DNA from: Agrobacterium tumefaciens | GTDB lineage: Bacteria; Pseudomonadota; Alphaproteobacteria; Rhizobiales; Rhizobiaceae | DNA length: 35,572 nucleotides | Direction of reading: 5' to 3' | NCBI RefSeq assembly: GCF_009649785.1 | Contig: NZ_WJOK01000039.1 | Location: 1-35,572, forward strand | Part shown: positions 11,918 through 20,021 of the stretch, in pieces | How the letters are laid out: every line of letters begins with the position of its first letter | How positions within the stretch are numbered: position 1 is the stretch's first letter | Translations under genes and position numbers: made by a program | Notes under the pieces: model-generated | The model's input: only the letters and a program-made list of their open reading frames with translations | What the model was told of the DNA's origin: nothing | The model's database searches: none

Positions 11918-13123
11918 TCAGCGCTCGGCGAGCGCTGCCTCACCTTGTCTCTCGCGCAGCAGGTTGACGAAGCGGCGGAAGAGATAGTGGCTGTCCTGCG
12001 GGCCGGGCGATGCTTCCGGATGGTGCTGGACGGAGAAGACCGGCTTGCCGACGATGCGCAGGCCGCAATTGGTGCCGTCGAACAGCGACGTGTGAGTTTC
12101 TTCGACGCCATCAGGCAGCGACTTGGCGTCAACCGCAAAACCATGGTTCATGGAAACGATTTCCACCTTGCCGGTGGTGAAGTCCTTGACCGGATGGTTG
12201 GCGCCGTGGTGGCCCTGGTGCATCTTTTCAGTCTTGGCGCCGACGGCCAGGCCAAGCATCTGGTGGCCGAGGCAGATGCCGAAGATCGGCAGGTCGCTGT
12301 TGATGAGGTTCTGAATGACCGGTACGGCATATTCGCCTGTCGCGGCCGGATCTCCCGGACCATTGGAAAGGAAAACGCCATCCGGCTTCAATGCCAGAAT
12401 GTCTTCGGCGGATGTCTGGGCCGGAACCACCGTGACCTTGCAATCGAGACCGGCGAAGAGGCGCAGGATGTTGCGCTTGACGCCGAAATCCACGCAGACG
12501 ACATGGTACTTCGCATCGGCTTCATTCAGCGTGCCGTAACCCTCGTTCCATACCCAAGGCGTTTCCGTCCAGGTGGAGGATTGGCCGGATGTGGCTTCGA
12601 TGGCGAGGTCGAGGCCGACGAGACCGCTCCATGCCTTGGCTTCCGCCTTTAGCGCCTCGATGTCGAACACGCCGTTGGGATCATGGGCGATCACCGCGTT
12701 CGGTGCACCGTTTTCGCGTATCCATGCCGTCAGCGCGCGCGTGTCGATGCCGCAAAGGCCGATGACGCCGCGGGCTTTCAGCCAGGCATCCAGATGCTTG
12801 GCGGCGCGGAAGTTCGAAGGGTCGGTGATGTCGGCCTTGAAGATGACGCCGACTGCGCCGCGGCGGGCGGCTGGCGTCAGGTCTTCGATGTCTTCCTCAT
12901 TGGTGCCGACATTGCCGATGTGCGGGAAGGTGAAGGTGACGATCTGGCCGAGATAGGACGGATCGGTCAGGATTTCTTCGTAACCGGTCAGTGCGGTGTT
13001 GAAGCAGACTTCGGCCTGTACTTTGCCGGTTGCGCCGATCCCCGTTCCCTCGATCACTGTGCCATCGGCAAGAACAAGCATTGCGGTCGGTTTGCGGGTA
13101 GTCCAGGGCGCTGTCTCGGTCAT
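11918..13123 (-). CDS. carA: Carbamoyl-phosphate synthase small subunit
   Basis: The glutaminase subunit of carbamoyl-phosphate synthase; it releases ammonia from glutamine and channels it to CarB. At 401 residues it has the normal family length. The N-terminal CPSase_sm_chain domain contains FNTALTGYEEILTDPSY. The C-terminal class I glutamine amidotransferase has the nucleophile in PIFGICLGHQ and the His-Glu pair in VQHHPEASPGP. The open frame extends 28 codons upstream of ATG 13123; the chosen start is where homology to the family begins (ADGTVIEGTG follows shortly). It converges on the MATE gene and is divergent from yqeY. carB is ~7 kb downstream on the same strand, with six other genes between. 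Confidence 0.97.
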   Translation of the reverse strand: MTETAPWTTRKPTAMLVLADGTVIEGTGIGATGKVQAEVCFNTALTGYEEILTDPSYLGQIVTFTFPHIGNVGTNEEDIEDLTPAARRGAVGVIFKADITDPSNFRAAKHLDAWLKARGVIGLCGIDTRALTAWIRENGAPNAVIAHDPNGVFDIEALKAEAKAWSGLVGLDLAIEATSGQSSTWTETPWVWNEGYGTLNEADAKYHVVCVDFGVKRNILRLFAGLDCKVTVVPAQTSAEDILALKPDGVFLSNGPGDPAATGEYAVPVIQNLINSDLPIFGICLGHQMLGLAVGAKTEKMHQGHHGANHPVKDFTTGKVEIVSMNHGFAVDAKSLPDGVEETHTSLFDGTNCGLRIVGKPVFSVQHHPEASPGPQDSHYLFRRFVNLLRERQGEAALAER

Positions 13124-13459
13124 CTCGTTCCGTTTCTGCCGCTTCGCACCCCGCCTCTTGAAAGGCAGGGGGAGAGGGGCCATTTTTTGTCGCAGGCTTC
13201 GTGACATAAAGGGGCGCGCGAAAAACTCGCGTTTTGACCCTTCGTTAAAATCTCGTGCAGGTGCCGGAAAATAACGAAAGCTGCTTAAACGGTCAACCGC
13301 AGGCTCGAGATTTACGCGGAATTAAACCTTCGCACATTCAAAGGCTTATGCATTTGATTTGCTTGAGCGGGTTTGCTCGGTTATGTCGTTTCGAAAAATA
13401 AGGTGGAAAGTTTCCGTGTCGAGAAGCTGCGGAATGCACTTTCCCAAGGAGAAGAAGAA
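13124..13459. other. Divergent intergenic region, carA / yqeY
   Basis: This 336-base region between divergent start codons presumably contains both promoters. I see no clear terminator-like leader, attenuator peptide or operator palindrome. Confidence 0.5.
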
Positions 13460-13912
13460 ATGATGCGCGACACGTTCGCTAATACTCTGAAAGACGCGCT
13501 GAAGGCTCGTGACGCCCGGCGTACATCGACCGTGCGTCTCATCCAGGCGGCCATCAAGGATCGCGATATTGCCAATCGCGGCGTGGGCAAGGACCCCGTC
13601 ACCGACGACGAGATCATGCAGATCCTGACCAAGATGGTGAAGCAGCGGGAAGAGTCCGCCAGCATCTATGATGGTGCCGGTCGCGCCGAGCTTGCCGCTC
13701 AGGAGCGCGAGGAAATCGTCATCATCAAGGAATTCATGCCGGAAGAAATTCCGGCCGAAAAGGTGCGCGAATTGTGCCAGGCCGTCATCAGCGAAACCGG
13801 CGCCTCCGGCCTGCGTGACATGGGCAAGTGCATGAATGCGCTCAAGGAGCGCTATCCCGGCCAGATCGACTTCGCGAAAGCCTCCGGCGTCGTCAAGGAT
13901 TTGCTGAAGTAG
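13460..13912 (+). CDS. yqeY: GatB/YqeY domain-containing protein
   Basis: A 150-residue free-standing YqeY protein, related to the C-terminal domain of the GatB amidotransferase subunit that helps bind tRNA. The start of the domain is the typical MMRDTFANTLKDALKARD, and the family signature region around KMVKQREESASIYDGAGR is intact. The exact role of stand-alone YqeY is unsettled; a link to tRNA is usually assumed. Start: ATG 13460, with AAGGAG eight bases upstream; a second ATG follows directly. It lies between carA and dnaG, an order I recall from other alphaproteobacteria. A perfect palindromic terminator follows, so it is not strictly cotranscribed with dnaG. Confidence 0.92.
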   Translation: MMRDTFANTLKDALKARDARRTSTVRLIQAAIKDRDIANRGVGKDPVTDDEIMQILTKMVKQREESASIYDGAGRAELAAQEREEIVIIKEFMPEEIPAEKVRELCQAVISETGASGLRDMGKCMNALKERYPGQIDFAKASGVVKDLLK

Positions 13913-13934
13913 GTTTCGCCCGTTCGGAAAAAGT

Positions 13935-13970
13935 AAAGGCAGGGCAGCCATGGCTGCCCTGCCTTTTTGC
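13935..13970 (+). terminator. Terminator of yqeY
   Basis: A perfect 32-nt palindrome (13935-13966) can form a 14-bp stem with a 4-nt loop and runs into TTTTT on the plus strand. It is symmetrical, with A-runs on the other side. Confidence 0.9.
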
Positions 13971-14294
13971 TGCCGACGAAGGCGCATTTCGGCGGATCAA
14001 AATGCGGTCACGCGCAGGCGTTTTTCGGGGGACGTGCCTGCGGGCGTCAGCAGCTTTATGAGAATGTCCGGGCGCTGCCTTTGAATATGTTTTATACCTC
14101 GGCGACGGTTGGCTCAAATTACAAAAACATAATTTTTTGTGATGATGCGCTGCCATAAATTTGCCCGAAGCGGGCGACAGCGGCGATGCGGTTTTAGTGC
14201 GATGGCCTGTGAATATCGGGTATTCCGGTTCTTTGGGTTTGGTACTGACCCCTTTCTGCGCTTATATGAAAGACTGGCCTCGAACAGGTAACCC
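13967..14294. other. Intergenic region upstream of dnaG
   Basis: About 330 bases without a supportable gene. Two short open frames here overlap each other in opposite directions and look like chance. The dnaG promoter should lie in this stretch, but I cannot place it. Confidence 0.5.
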
Positions 14295-16280
14295 ATGCGA
14301 TTTTCCAATTCTTTTCTCGATGAGATACGCGACCGCGTGAACATCTCCGATGTGATCGGCAGACGTGTGTCCTGGGATAAGAAGAAGACCAATACGCCGC
14401 GGGGCGATTATTGGGCCTGCTGCCCGTTCCATGGCGAAAAAAGCCCGAGTTTTCACTGCGAGGATCGCAAGGGGCGATACCATTGTTTTGGTTGCGGTGT
14501 TTCCGGTGATCATTTCCGCTTTCTGACCGATCTCGAGGGGTTGAGTTTCCCCGAAGCCGTTCAGCAGATTGCCGACATGGCCGGCATCTCCATGCCGCAG
14601 CCCGATCCGCAGGCTGAGAAGCGCGAGCGCGAGCGCACCTCTTTGCAGGACGTCATGGAAATGGCGACGCTGTTCTTTCAGGATCAGTTGCAGACCGCGC
14701 TTGGTGCGCGGGCGCGGGCTTATCTGCGCGATCGCGGACTGACTGGGCGCACCATCGAGACATTCAGGCTCGGTTTTGCTCCAGATAGCCGCAATGCGCT
14801 AAAGGAGCATCTGGCGAGCAAGGGTGTGGCGCGCGAACAGATGGAAGCCTGCGGGCTGGTGGTGCATGAAAACGTGCCGGTTTCCTATGACCGCTTCCGC
14901 GACCGCATCATGTTCCCGATCCTGTCGTCGCGCGAAAAGGTGATCGCTTTCGGCGGCCGCGCCATGGCGGCGGATGCAGTGGCCAAATATCTGAACTCCA
15001 ACGAGACCGAGCTTTTTCACAAGGGCAATGTTCTCTACAATTTCGCCCGCGCGCGGCGCGCCTCGCAGGCTTCCGGCGGCACCGTCATTGCCGTCGAAGG
15101 TTATATGGATGTCATTGCGCTTTATCAGGCGGGTGTCGAAAATGCTGTCGCCCCGCTCGGCACGGCGCTGACGGAAAGCCAGCTTGATCTCCTGTGGAAA
15201 ATGTCGCCGCAGCCGATCCTCTGCTTTGATGGCGACGGCGCCGGCATTCGTGCCGCCAACCGCGCAGCCGATCTCGCCTTGCCGCATATCAAGCCCGATC
15301 GTTCGGTGAGCTTTGCGCTTTTGCCCGACGGAAAAGACCCTGATGATCTCGTGCGGCTGGAGGGGCGTGCGCCTTTTGACCGTGTGCTTTCCGAGGCAAA
15401 ACCGCTCGCGGCGATGATCTGGAGCCGCGAGACGTCTTCGGTGACTTTCGATACGCCTGAAAAGCGTGCCCAGCTTGAAAGCCGGCTGCGGCAGATCGTT
15501 GCCGTCATCGGCGACGAGGCGGTACGGCGTTTTTACCAGCAGGATATGCGCGACAGGCTGAATGCCTTTTTCCAGCCGCGTTTTCAGCAGGGCGGTTCGC
15601 AGGGTGGAAATTTCCGCCGCGATGGCCAGCAGGGTAATGGGCGCGGGTTCCAGAGGAACGCTTCCGGACGGGGCGGAGCAATGGCTGCGCCGGCCAGCAA
15701 CATTTCCGACCGGCTTACCCAGTCGGGTCTGGTCAGGGGGCACCAGACCAAGCCTTCACTTCGCGAAAGCGTTCTCGCAATCACCATCGTCAACCATCCC
15801 GAACTGCTGCTTGAGGAATATGACGAGATCGCCGCGATCGATTACGAAAACCGCGATCTGCAACGCCTGTGGTCGACTGTGCTGACCTTTGCTGCGGAAA
15901 GTGCGGCCGAGATTTCGCGGGCAGGGCTGATCGAGCGCCTGTCGCAGCAGGGTTTCGAGGTGCTTTTGAAAACCATGGACCAGCAGGTGCGCAATGCGCG
16001 CCTGTGGACGGCCACGGAACAGGCGGCGCTGGAAGATGCGCGTGAGGGATATGTGCAGGCGCTTTCCCTGCACAAGAGGACGAAATCCCTGCTCTGGCAG
16101 AAGCGCGAGCTGGAACGGGAAATAGGCGAGGCGACGGACGACGAACGCGGCACGCTTCTGGTGCGGGCGCTGGCCGAAGTTCAGCTGGAAATCGGCCGAA
16201 TGGAAAATCAGGAAGCGATCATCGATGGTTTCGGCGTCATGTCCGGCCGGGTAAAGGGCCCGGCTGTCGGCCATGGCTGA
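14295..16280 (+). CDS. dnaG: DNA primase
   Basis: Synthesises RNA primers at the replication fork together with the replicative helicase. A 661-residue protein with the three classical parts. The N-terminal zinc ribbon has CPFH (Cys43, His46) and CFGC (Cys64, Cys67). The TOPRIM/RNA polymerase core contains VEGYMDVIAL, APLGTALT and the metal-binding FDGDGAG. The C-terminal helicase-binding domain is ~200 residues. A Gln/Gly/Arg-rich low-complexity linker at about residues 430-470 separates the last two. Start at ATG 14295. rpoD follows 394 bases downstream on the same strand, the familiar dnaG-rpoD order; rpsU is not in this position. Confidence 0.97.
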   Translation: MRFSNSFLDEIRDRVNISDVIGRRVSWDKKKTNTPRGDYWACCPFHGEKSPSFHCEDRKGRYHCFGCGVSGDHFRFLTDLEGLSFPEAVQQIADMAGISMPQPDPQAEKRERERTSLQDVMEMATLFFQDQLQTALGARARAYLRDRGLTGRTIETFRLGFAPDSRNALKEHLASKGVAREQMEACGLVVHENVPVSYDRFRDRIMFPILSSREKVIAFGGRAMAADAVAKYLNSNETELFHKGNVLYNFARARRASQASGGTVIAVEGYMDVIALYQAGVENAVAPLGTALTESQLDLLWKMSPQPILCFDGDGAGIRAANRAADLALPHIKPDRSVSFALLPDGKDPDDLVRLEGRAPFDRVLSEAKPLAAMIWSRETSSVTFDTPEKRAQLESRLRQIVAVIGDEAVRRFYQQDMRDRLNAFFQPRFQQGGSQGGNFRRDGQQGNGRGFQRNASGRGGAMAAPASNISDRLTQSGLVRGHQTKPSLRESVLAITIVNHPELLLEEYDEIAAIDYENRDLQRLWSTVLTFAAESAAEISRAGLIERLSQQGFEVLLKTMDQQVRNARLWTATEQAALEDAREGYVQALSLHKRTKSLLWQKRELEREIGEATDDERGTLLVRALAEVQLEIGRMENQEAIIDGFGVMSGRVKGPAVGHG

Positions 16281-16674
16281 GGACTGCGGCCAAGAATAGA
16301 AAGACGTGTGGGGTTGCCTTTTGCTGCAAGCGCCCTAAATAGGGGGTAGTCTGGTGATAACTCGCAAAATGCGGCCCTTTTTATGAATTTCCGTGGCTGT
16401 CTCGCCCTCAAAGGCTTGACGGGGCGGGAAATAGCGGGAATCACCAATTCAGGAATAGTAAGGTGGAATGAGCCTTGGCGGATAGAAATTGCATGAGCAA
16501 GCATTTTCGGGTGCACTGTCTTTGCATTCTGCCTGAGGCTGCCGTGGTTAATCGGCAATTAAAGATCACTCCGTTAGGTGTCTGACAGTGATTCGCTGTT
16601 ATCAGCCGGATGCTCTCAAGGCGAACGGCTATGCGGCGGAACAGGTGTTAGCGTCAGGGAAAGCGACGAGATAG
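16281..16674. other. Intergenic region between dnaG and rpoD
   Basis: 394 bases without a gene. It should carry the rpoD promoter or promoters. A TTGACG word at about 16416 is a possible -35 element, but I find no convincing -10 partner and no terminator for dnaG. Confidence 0.45.
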
Positions 16675-18729
16675 ATGGCAACCAAAGTCAAAGAAAACGA
16701 AGAAGCAGAAAACGAACGCGACGGTGCGACGGACGGTCCGCTTCTCGATCTTTCGGATGACGCGGTCAAAAAGATGATCAAGGCCGCCAAGAAGCGCGGC
16801 TATGTGACGATGGACGAGCTGAATTCCGTCCTGCCGTCCGAAGAAGTGACGTCCGAGCAGATCGAAGACACGATGGCGATGCTGTCCGATATGGGCATCA
16901 ACGTTATCGAGGACGAGGATGCCGAGGAAGCACCGGGCGAAGCCGAAAGCGACGATTCCGATAACGAAGAGTCCGAAGGCGGCGAACTGGCACCTTCCGG
17001 CGGTACCGCGCTTGCGACCGCGAAGAAAAAAGAACCGACCGACCGTACCGACGATCCTGTGCGCATGTATCTGCGCGAAATGGGTTCCGTAGAGCTTCTG
17101 TCGCGCGAAGGCGAAATCGCCATCGCCAAGCGCATCGAGGCCGGCCGCGAAACGATGATCTCCGGCCTTTGCGAAAGCCCGTTGACGTTCCAGGCGCTGA
17201 TCATCTGGCGCGACGAACTCAACGAAGGCACGACGCTTCTGCGCGAGATCATCGATCTCGAAACCACCTATTCCGGCCCGGAAGCCAAGGCTGCCCCGCA
17301 GTTCCAGAGCCCGGAAAAGATCGAGGCGGACCGCAAGGCCGCCGAAGAGAAGGAAAAGACCCGCAGACTGCGTGCGCCCTCCGGTGACGAGGATGTGACT
17401 GATGTGGGTGGCGATGGCCTGCCGCCGGAAGAGGAAGAAGAGGACGACGACGAGTCCAACCTTTCGCTTGCCGCGATGGAAGCCGAGCTGCGTCCGCAGG
17501 TCATGGAAACGCTCGACACCATTGCCGACACCTACAAGAAGCTGCGCAAGCTTCAGGACCAGCAGGTCGAAGCTCGCCTTGCCTGCACGGGGACCCTGTC
17601 CTCCGGTCAAGAGCGCCGCTACAAGGATCTCAAGGACCAGTTGATCACGGCTGTGAAGTCGCTGTCGCTGAACCAGAACCGTGTCGACAGCCTTGTCGAG
17701 CAGCTTTACGATATTTCCAAGCGTCTGATGCAGAACGAAGGCCGGTTGCTGCGCCTTGCCGAATCCTATGGCGTCAAGCGCGACAGCTTCCTCGAGCAGT
17801 ATCACGGTGCGGAACTCGATCCGAACTGGATGAAGTCGATTGCCAATCTGGCCGCCCGCGGCTGGAAGGAATTCGCCCGCGAGGAAAGCAACACGATTCG
17901 CGAGATCCGTCAGGAAATCCAGAATCTGTCGACGGAAACCGGTATTTCCATCGCCGAATTCCGCCGTATCGTTTCCATGGTACAGAAGGGTGAGCGCGAA
18001 GCGCGTATCGCCAAGAAGGAGATGGTCGAGGCCAACCTGCGTCTCGTGATCTCCATCGCCAAGAAATACACCAACCGCGGCCTGCAGTTCCTCGATCTCA
18101 TTCAGGAAGGCAATATTGGCCTGATGAAGGCGGTGGACAAATTCGAATATCGCCGTGGTTACAAGTTCTCGACCTATGCGACATGGTGGATCAGACAGGC
18201 GATCACCCGTTCGATCGCCGACCAGGCGCGCACGATCCGTATTCCGGTTCACATGATCGAGACGATCAACAAGATCGTTCGCACCTCGCGCCAGATGCTG
18301 CACGAGATCGGCCGCGAGCCGACCCCGGAAGAGCTGGCGGAAAAGCTGGCCATGCCGCTTGAAAAGGTGCGCAAGGTTCTGAAAATCGCCAAGGAGCCGA
18401 TTTCGCTCGAAACCCCTGTGGGTGACGAAGAGGATTCGCATCTCGGCGACTTCATCGAGGACAAGAACGCGCTGCTGCCTATCGACGCCGCCATTCAGGC
18501 CAACTTGCGCGAAACGACGACCCGCGTTCTCGCCTCGCTGACGCCGCGTGAAGAACGTGTTCTGCGCATGCGTTTCGGCATCGGCATGAACACCGACCAT
18601 ACGCTGGAAGAAGTCGGCCAGCAGTTCTCGGTCACGCGCGAACGTATTCGCCAGATCGAGGCCAAGGCACTGCGCAAGCTGAAGCATCCGAGCCGCTCCA
18701 GAAAGCTCAGAAGCTTCCTCGACAGCTAA
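16675..18729 (+). CDS. rpoD: RNA polymerase primary sigma factor (sigma-70)
   Basis: The housekeeping sigma factor, 684 residues. Order: an N-terminal acidic region 1.1 (~15-90); region 1.2 at DPVRMYLREMGSVELLSREGE; a long acidic non-conserved region with a poly-Glu/Asp tract (~240-265); region 2 with core-binding and -10 recognition (FLDLIQEGNIGLMKAVDKFEYRRGYKFSTYATWWIRQAI); region 3; and region 4 ending in the -35 recognition helix around VTRERIRQIEAKALRKL. Every conserved region is intact. ATG at 16675 starts the lysine/glutamate-rich MATKVKENEEAEN typical of rhizobial SigA. A strong terminator follows the stop codon. Confidence 0.98.
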   Translation: MATKVKENEEAENERDGATDGPLLDLSDDAVKKMIKAAKKRGYVTMDELNSVLPSEEVTSEQIEDTMAMLSDMGINVIEDEDAEEAPGEAESDDSDNEESEGGELAPSGGTALATAKKKEPTDRTDDPVRMYLREMGSVELLSREGEIAIAKRIEAGRETMISGLCESPLTFQALIIWRDELNEGTTLLREIIDLETTYSGPEAKAAPQFQSPEKIEADRKAAEEKEKTRRLRAPSGDEDVTDVGGDGLPPEEEEEDDDESNLSLAAMEAELRPQVMETLDTIADTYKKLRKLQDQQVEARLACTGTLSSGQERRYKDLKDQLITAVKSLSLNQNRVDSLVEQLYDISKRLMQNEGRLLRLAESYGVKRDSFLEQYHGAELDPNWMKSIANLAARGWKEFAREESNTIREIRQEIQNLSTETGISIAEFRRIVSMVQKGEREARIAKKEMVEANLRLVISIAKKYTNRGLQFLDLIQEGNIGLMKAVDKFEYRRGYKFSTYATWWIRQAITRSIADQARTIRIPVHMIETINKIVRTSRQMLHEIGREPTPEELAEKLAMPLEKVRKVLKIAKEPISLETPVGDEEDSHLGDFIEDKNALLPIDAAIQANLRETTTRVLASLTPREERVLRMRFGIGMNTDHTLEEVGQQFSVTRERIRQIEAKALRKLKHPSRSRKLRSFLDS

Positions 18730-18751
18730 GCCTTTGCCTGCTTTAAAATTG

Positions 18752-18783
18752 AACCCGGTCAGTCACCTCTGGCCGGGTTTTTT
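18752..18783 (+). terminator. Terminator of rpoD
   Basis: AACCCGG (18752-18758) pairs with CCGGGTT (18773-18779), with extra pairing inside, and is followed by a six-base T-run. Confidence 0.88.
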
Positions 18784-18879
18784 GTTTCCTGCACTGGCGA
18801 TCTCTGCGACAAGCCTTATGTGTGAAAACAAAGCGTTCCGCTTTTTCGGAAATGCTCAGGTTCGATTTGGCTCGATAAC

Positions 18880-19845
18880 ATGCAACAGGTTTCGGCAAGC
18901 AGATGGCGAGGGAAGGGATGGGCGGTGCCCGTCTCCGTGTTGCTGCATCTGGCTGTGGTCGCGATCTTTCTTTTTGAACTGCCCGAACGCATAGCCGAAC
19001 CGCAGGAGCCGGAAAGCATCAGCGTCGATCTGGTGCCGCCGCCTGAGGAAAAGAAGCCGGAAGAAGCCAAGCCTCCCGCCGCCGAGCAGGCAAAGCAAGA
19101 AAAGCCGCAGCCTCCACCGCCGCCGCCCGCTCCGCCGGCAGAGGAGCCGAAACCTTCGCCGCCCTTGCAGGCGACGCTGCCGGCCATCGCCATGCGGCCG
19201 GAGGAGACGCAGGCGGACCCAGAGGACAAGCCAGGTAAGGCGGAGGAAGCGGACAAGACCGAGCCTTCCAAGGAGCCTGAAAGCCAGCCTGAAAAGACGG
19301 CTGAGGACAAGCCCGCGCCATCTGCCGCCAACGGCGATCTCAAGGCGTCCGCCGAGCAGGGAGAAATTGCGGTTTCACCCGTCAAGCAAGAGGCTGAGCC
19401 GGAAAAGGCGCCTGTGCCGCAGGAGAAACCGGCTGACGAAAAACCTGCCGAGGTGGCAAAGGAGAAGCCCGCGAAACTTCCGGCCGCGAAACAATTATTG
19501 TCTTCGTCGCTGCTTTCTCCGGCCCAAAGACGCCAGATGTTTGGTGATCTGCCGCCCCGCCGCCGCATTGTTCAGCTTTGCAGCACGGAGGCTCTGGCGC
19601 AAATTCAGGGCGCGGGTTTTGCCGCCCGTGGCATGATACCCTATTCGGATACGGGCGGGAGGATATCGGGGAATTCGATTGATGCTTCCGGCGGCGCATT
19701 CAACACCGGCAATAGCTGGCACGATGTGTCTTTTCAGTGCGAAGTCGATCTGGATAACTACGCCGTGACGGCCTTCCGGTTTAAAATTGGGAACGCCTTA
19801 ACACCGGATGAGGCGAAAAAGCGGGGCTTCACCCGATTTCAATGA
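18880..19845 (+). CDS. DUF930 domain-containing, proline-rich envelope protein
   Basis: A 321-residue protein of TonB-like layout. A single N-terminal transmembrane anchor (~14-34, VPVSVLLHLAVVAIFLFEL) is followed by ~180 residues rich in Pro, Glu, Lys and Ala that would span the periplasm. A folded C-terminal DUF930 domain (~205-321) contains LLSPAQRRQMFGDLPPRRRIVQLCSTEA and CEVDLDNYAVTAFRF, with two conserved cysteines. DUF930 is largely restricted to Rhizobiales and has no established function. The start at ATG 18880 has a weak ribosome site. No ExbB/ExbD genes are nearby, and the C-terminus does not look like the TonB fold, so a TonB function is not claimed. Confidence 0.85.
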   Translation: MQQVSASRWRGKGWAVPVSVLLHLAVVAIFLFELPERIAEPQEPESISVDLVPPPEEKKPEEAKPPAAEQAKQEKPQPPPPPPAPPAEEPKPSPPLQATLPAIAMRPEETQADPEDKPGKAEEADKTEPSKEPESQPEKTAEDKPAPSAANGDLKASAEQGEIAVSPVKQEAEPEKAPVPQEKPADEKPAEVAKEKPAKLPAAKQLLSSSLLSPAQRRQMFGDLPPRRRIVQLCSTEALAQIQGAGFAARGMIPYSDTGGRISGNSIDASGGAFNTGNSWHDVSFQCEVDLDNYAVTAFRFKIGNALTPDEAKKRGFTRFQ

Positions 19846-19902
19846 AGGCTAGTTTTTTTAAACTTTTGGTTTGCTGACGAAGGTTTCCGTCCGCCACTCC
19901 GT

Positions 19903-19926
19903 CTTCCTCGGGCTTGTCCCGAGGAT
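19903..19926. repeat. Palindromic intergenic repeat, copy A
   Basis: CCTCGGG (19906-19912) and CCCGAGG (19918-19924) form a 7-bp stem around the loop CTTGT. The sequence matches the widespread rhizobial intergenic palindrome type. It lies between two convergent genes. Confidence 0.75.
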
Positions 19927-19958
19927 ATGCAACCGACTGATTTTGTAGACGTGTTTAA

Positions 19959-19985
19959 ATCCTTGGGACAAGCCCAAGGATAACG
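19959..19985. repeat. Palindromic intergenic repeat, copy B (inverted relative to copy A)
   Basis: ATCCTTGGG (19959-19967) and CCCAAGGAT (19973-19981) form a 9-bp stem around the loop ACAAG, the reverse complement of the loop in copy A. The two copies therefore stand head to head about 35 bases apart. Confidence 0.75.
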
Positions 19986-20021
19986 TCGAGTCTGGACATG
20001 TCGGTCAGCAGGGCTGGGAGC

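Noticed and set aside
13893..14158. Short opposed open frames between yqeY and dnaG
   Set aside because: Both run across the perfect terminator palindrome and have no plausible start signals.
16381..16460. Heat-shock type promoter for rpoD
   Set aside because: Only a TTGACG word was found. No convincing -10 partner was visible, so I did not list a promoter.
16654..18687. 677-codon open frame antisense to rpoD
   Set aside because: Repetitive charged composition mirrors the sigma factor codons; rpoD is intact on the other strand.
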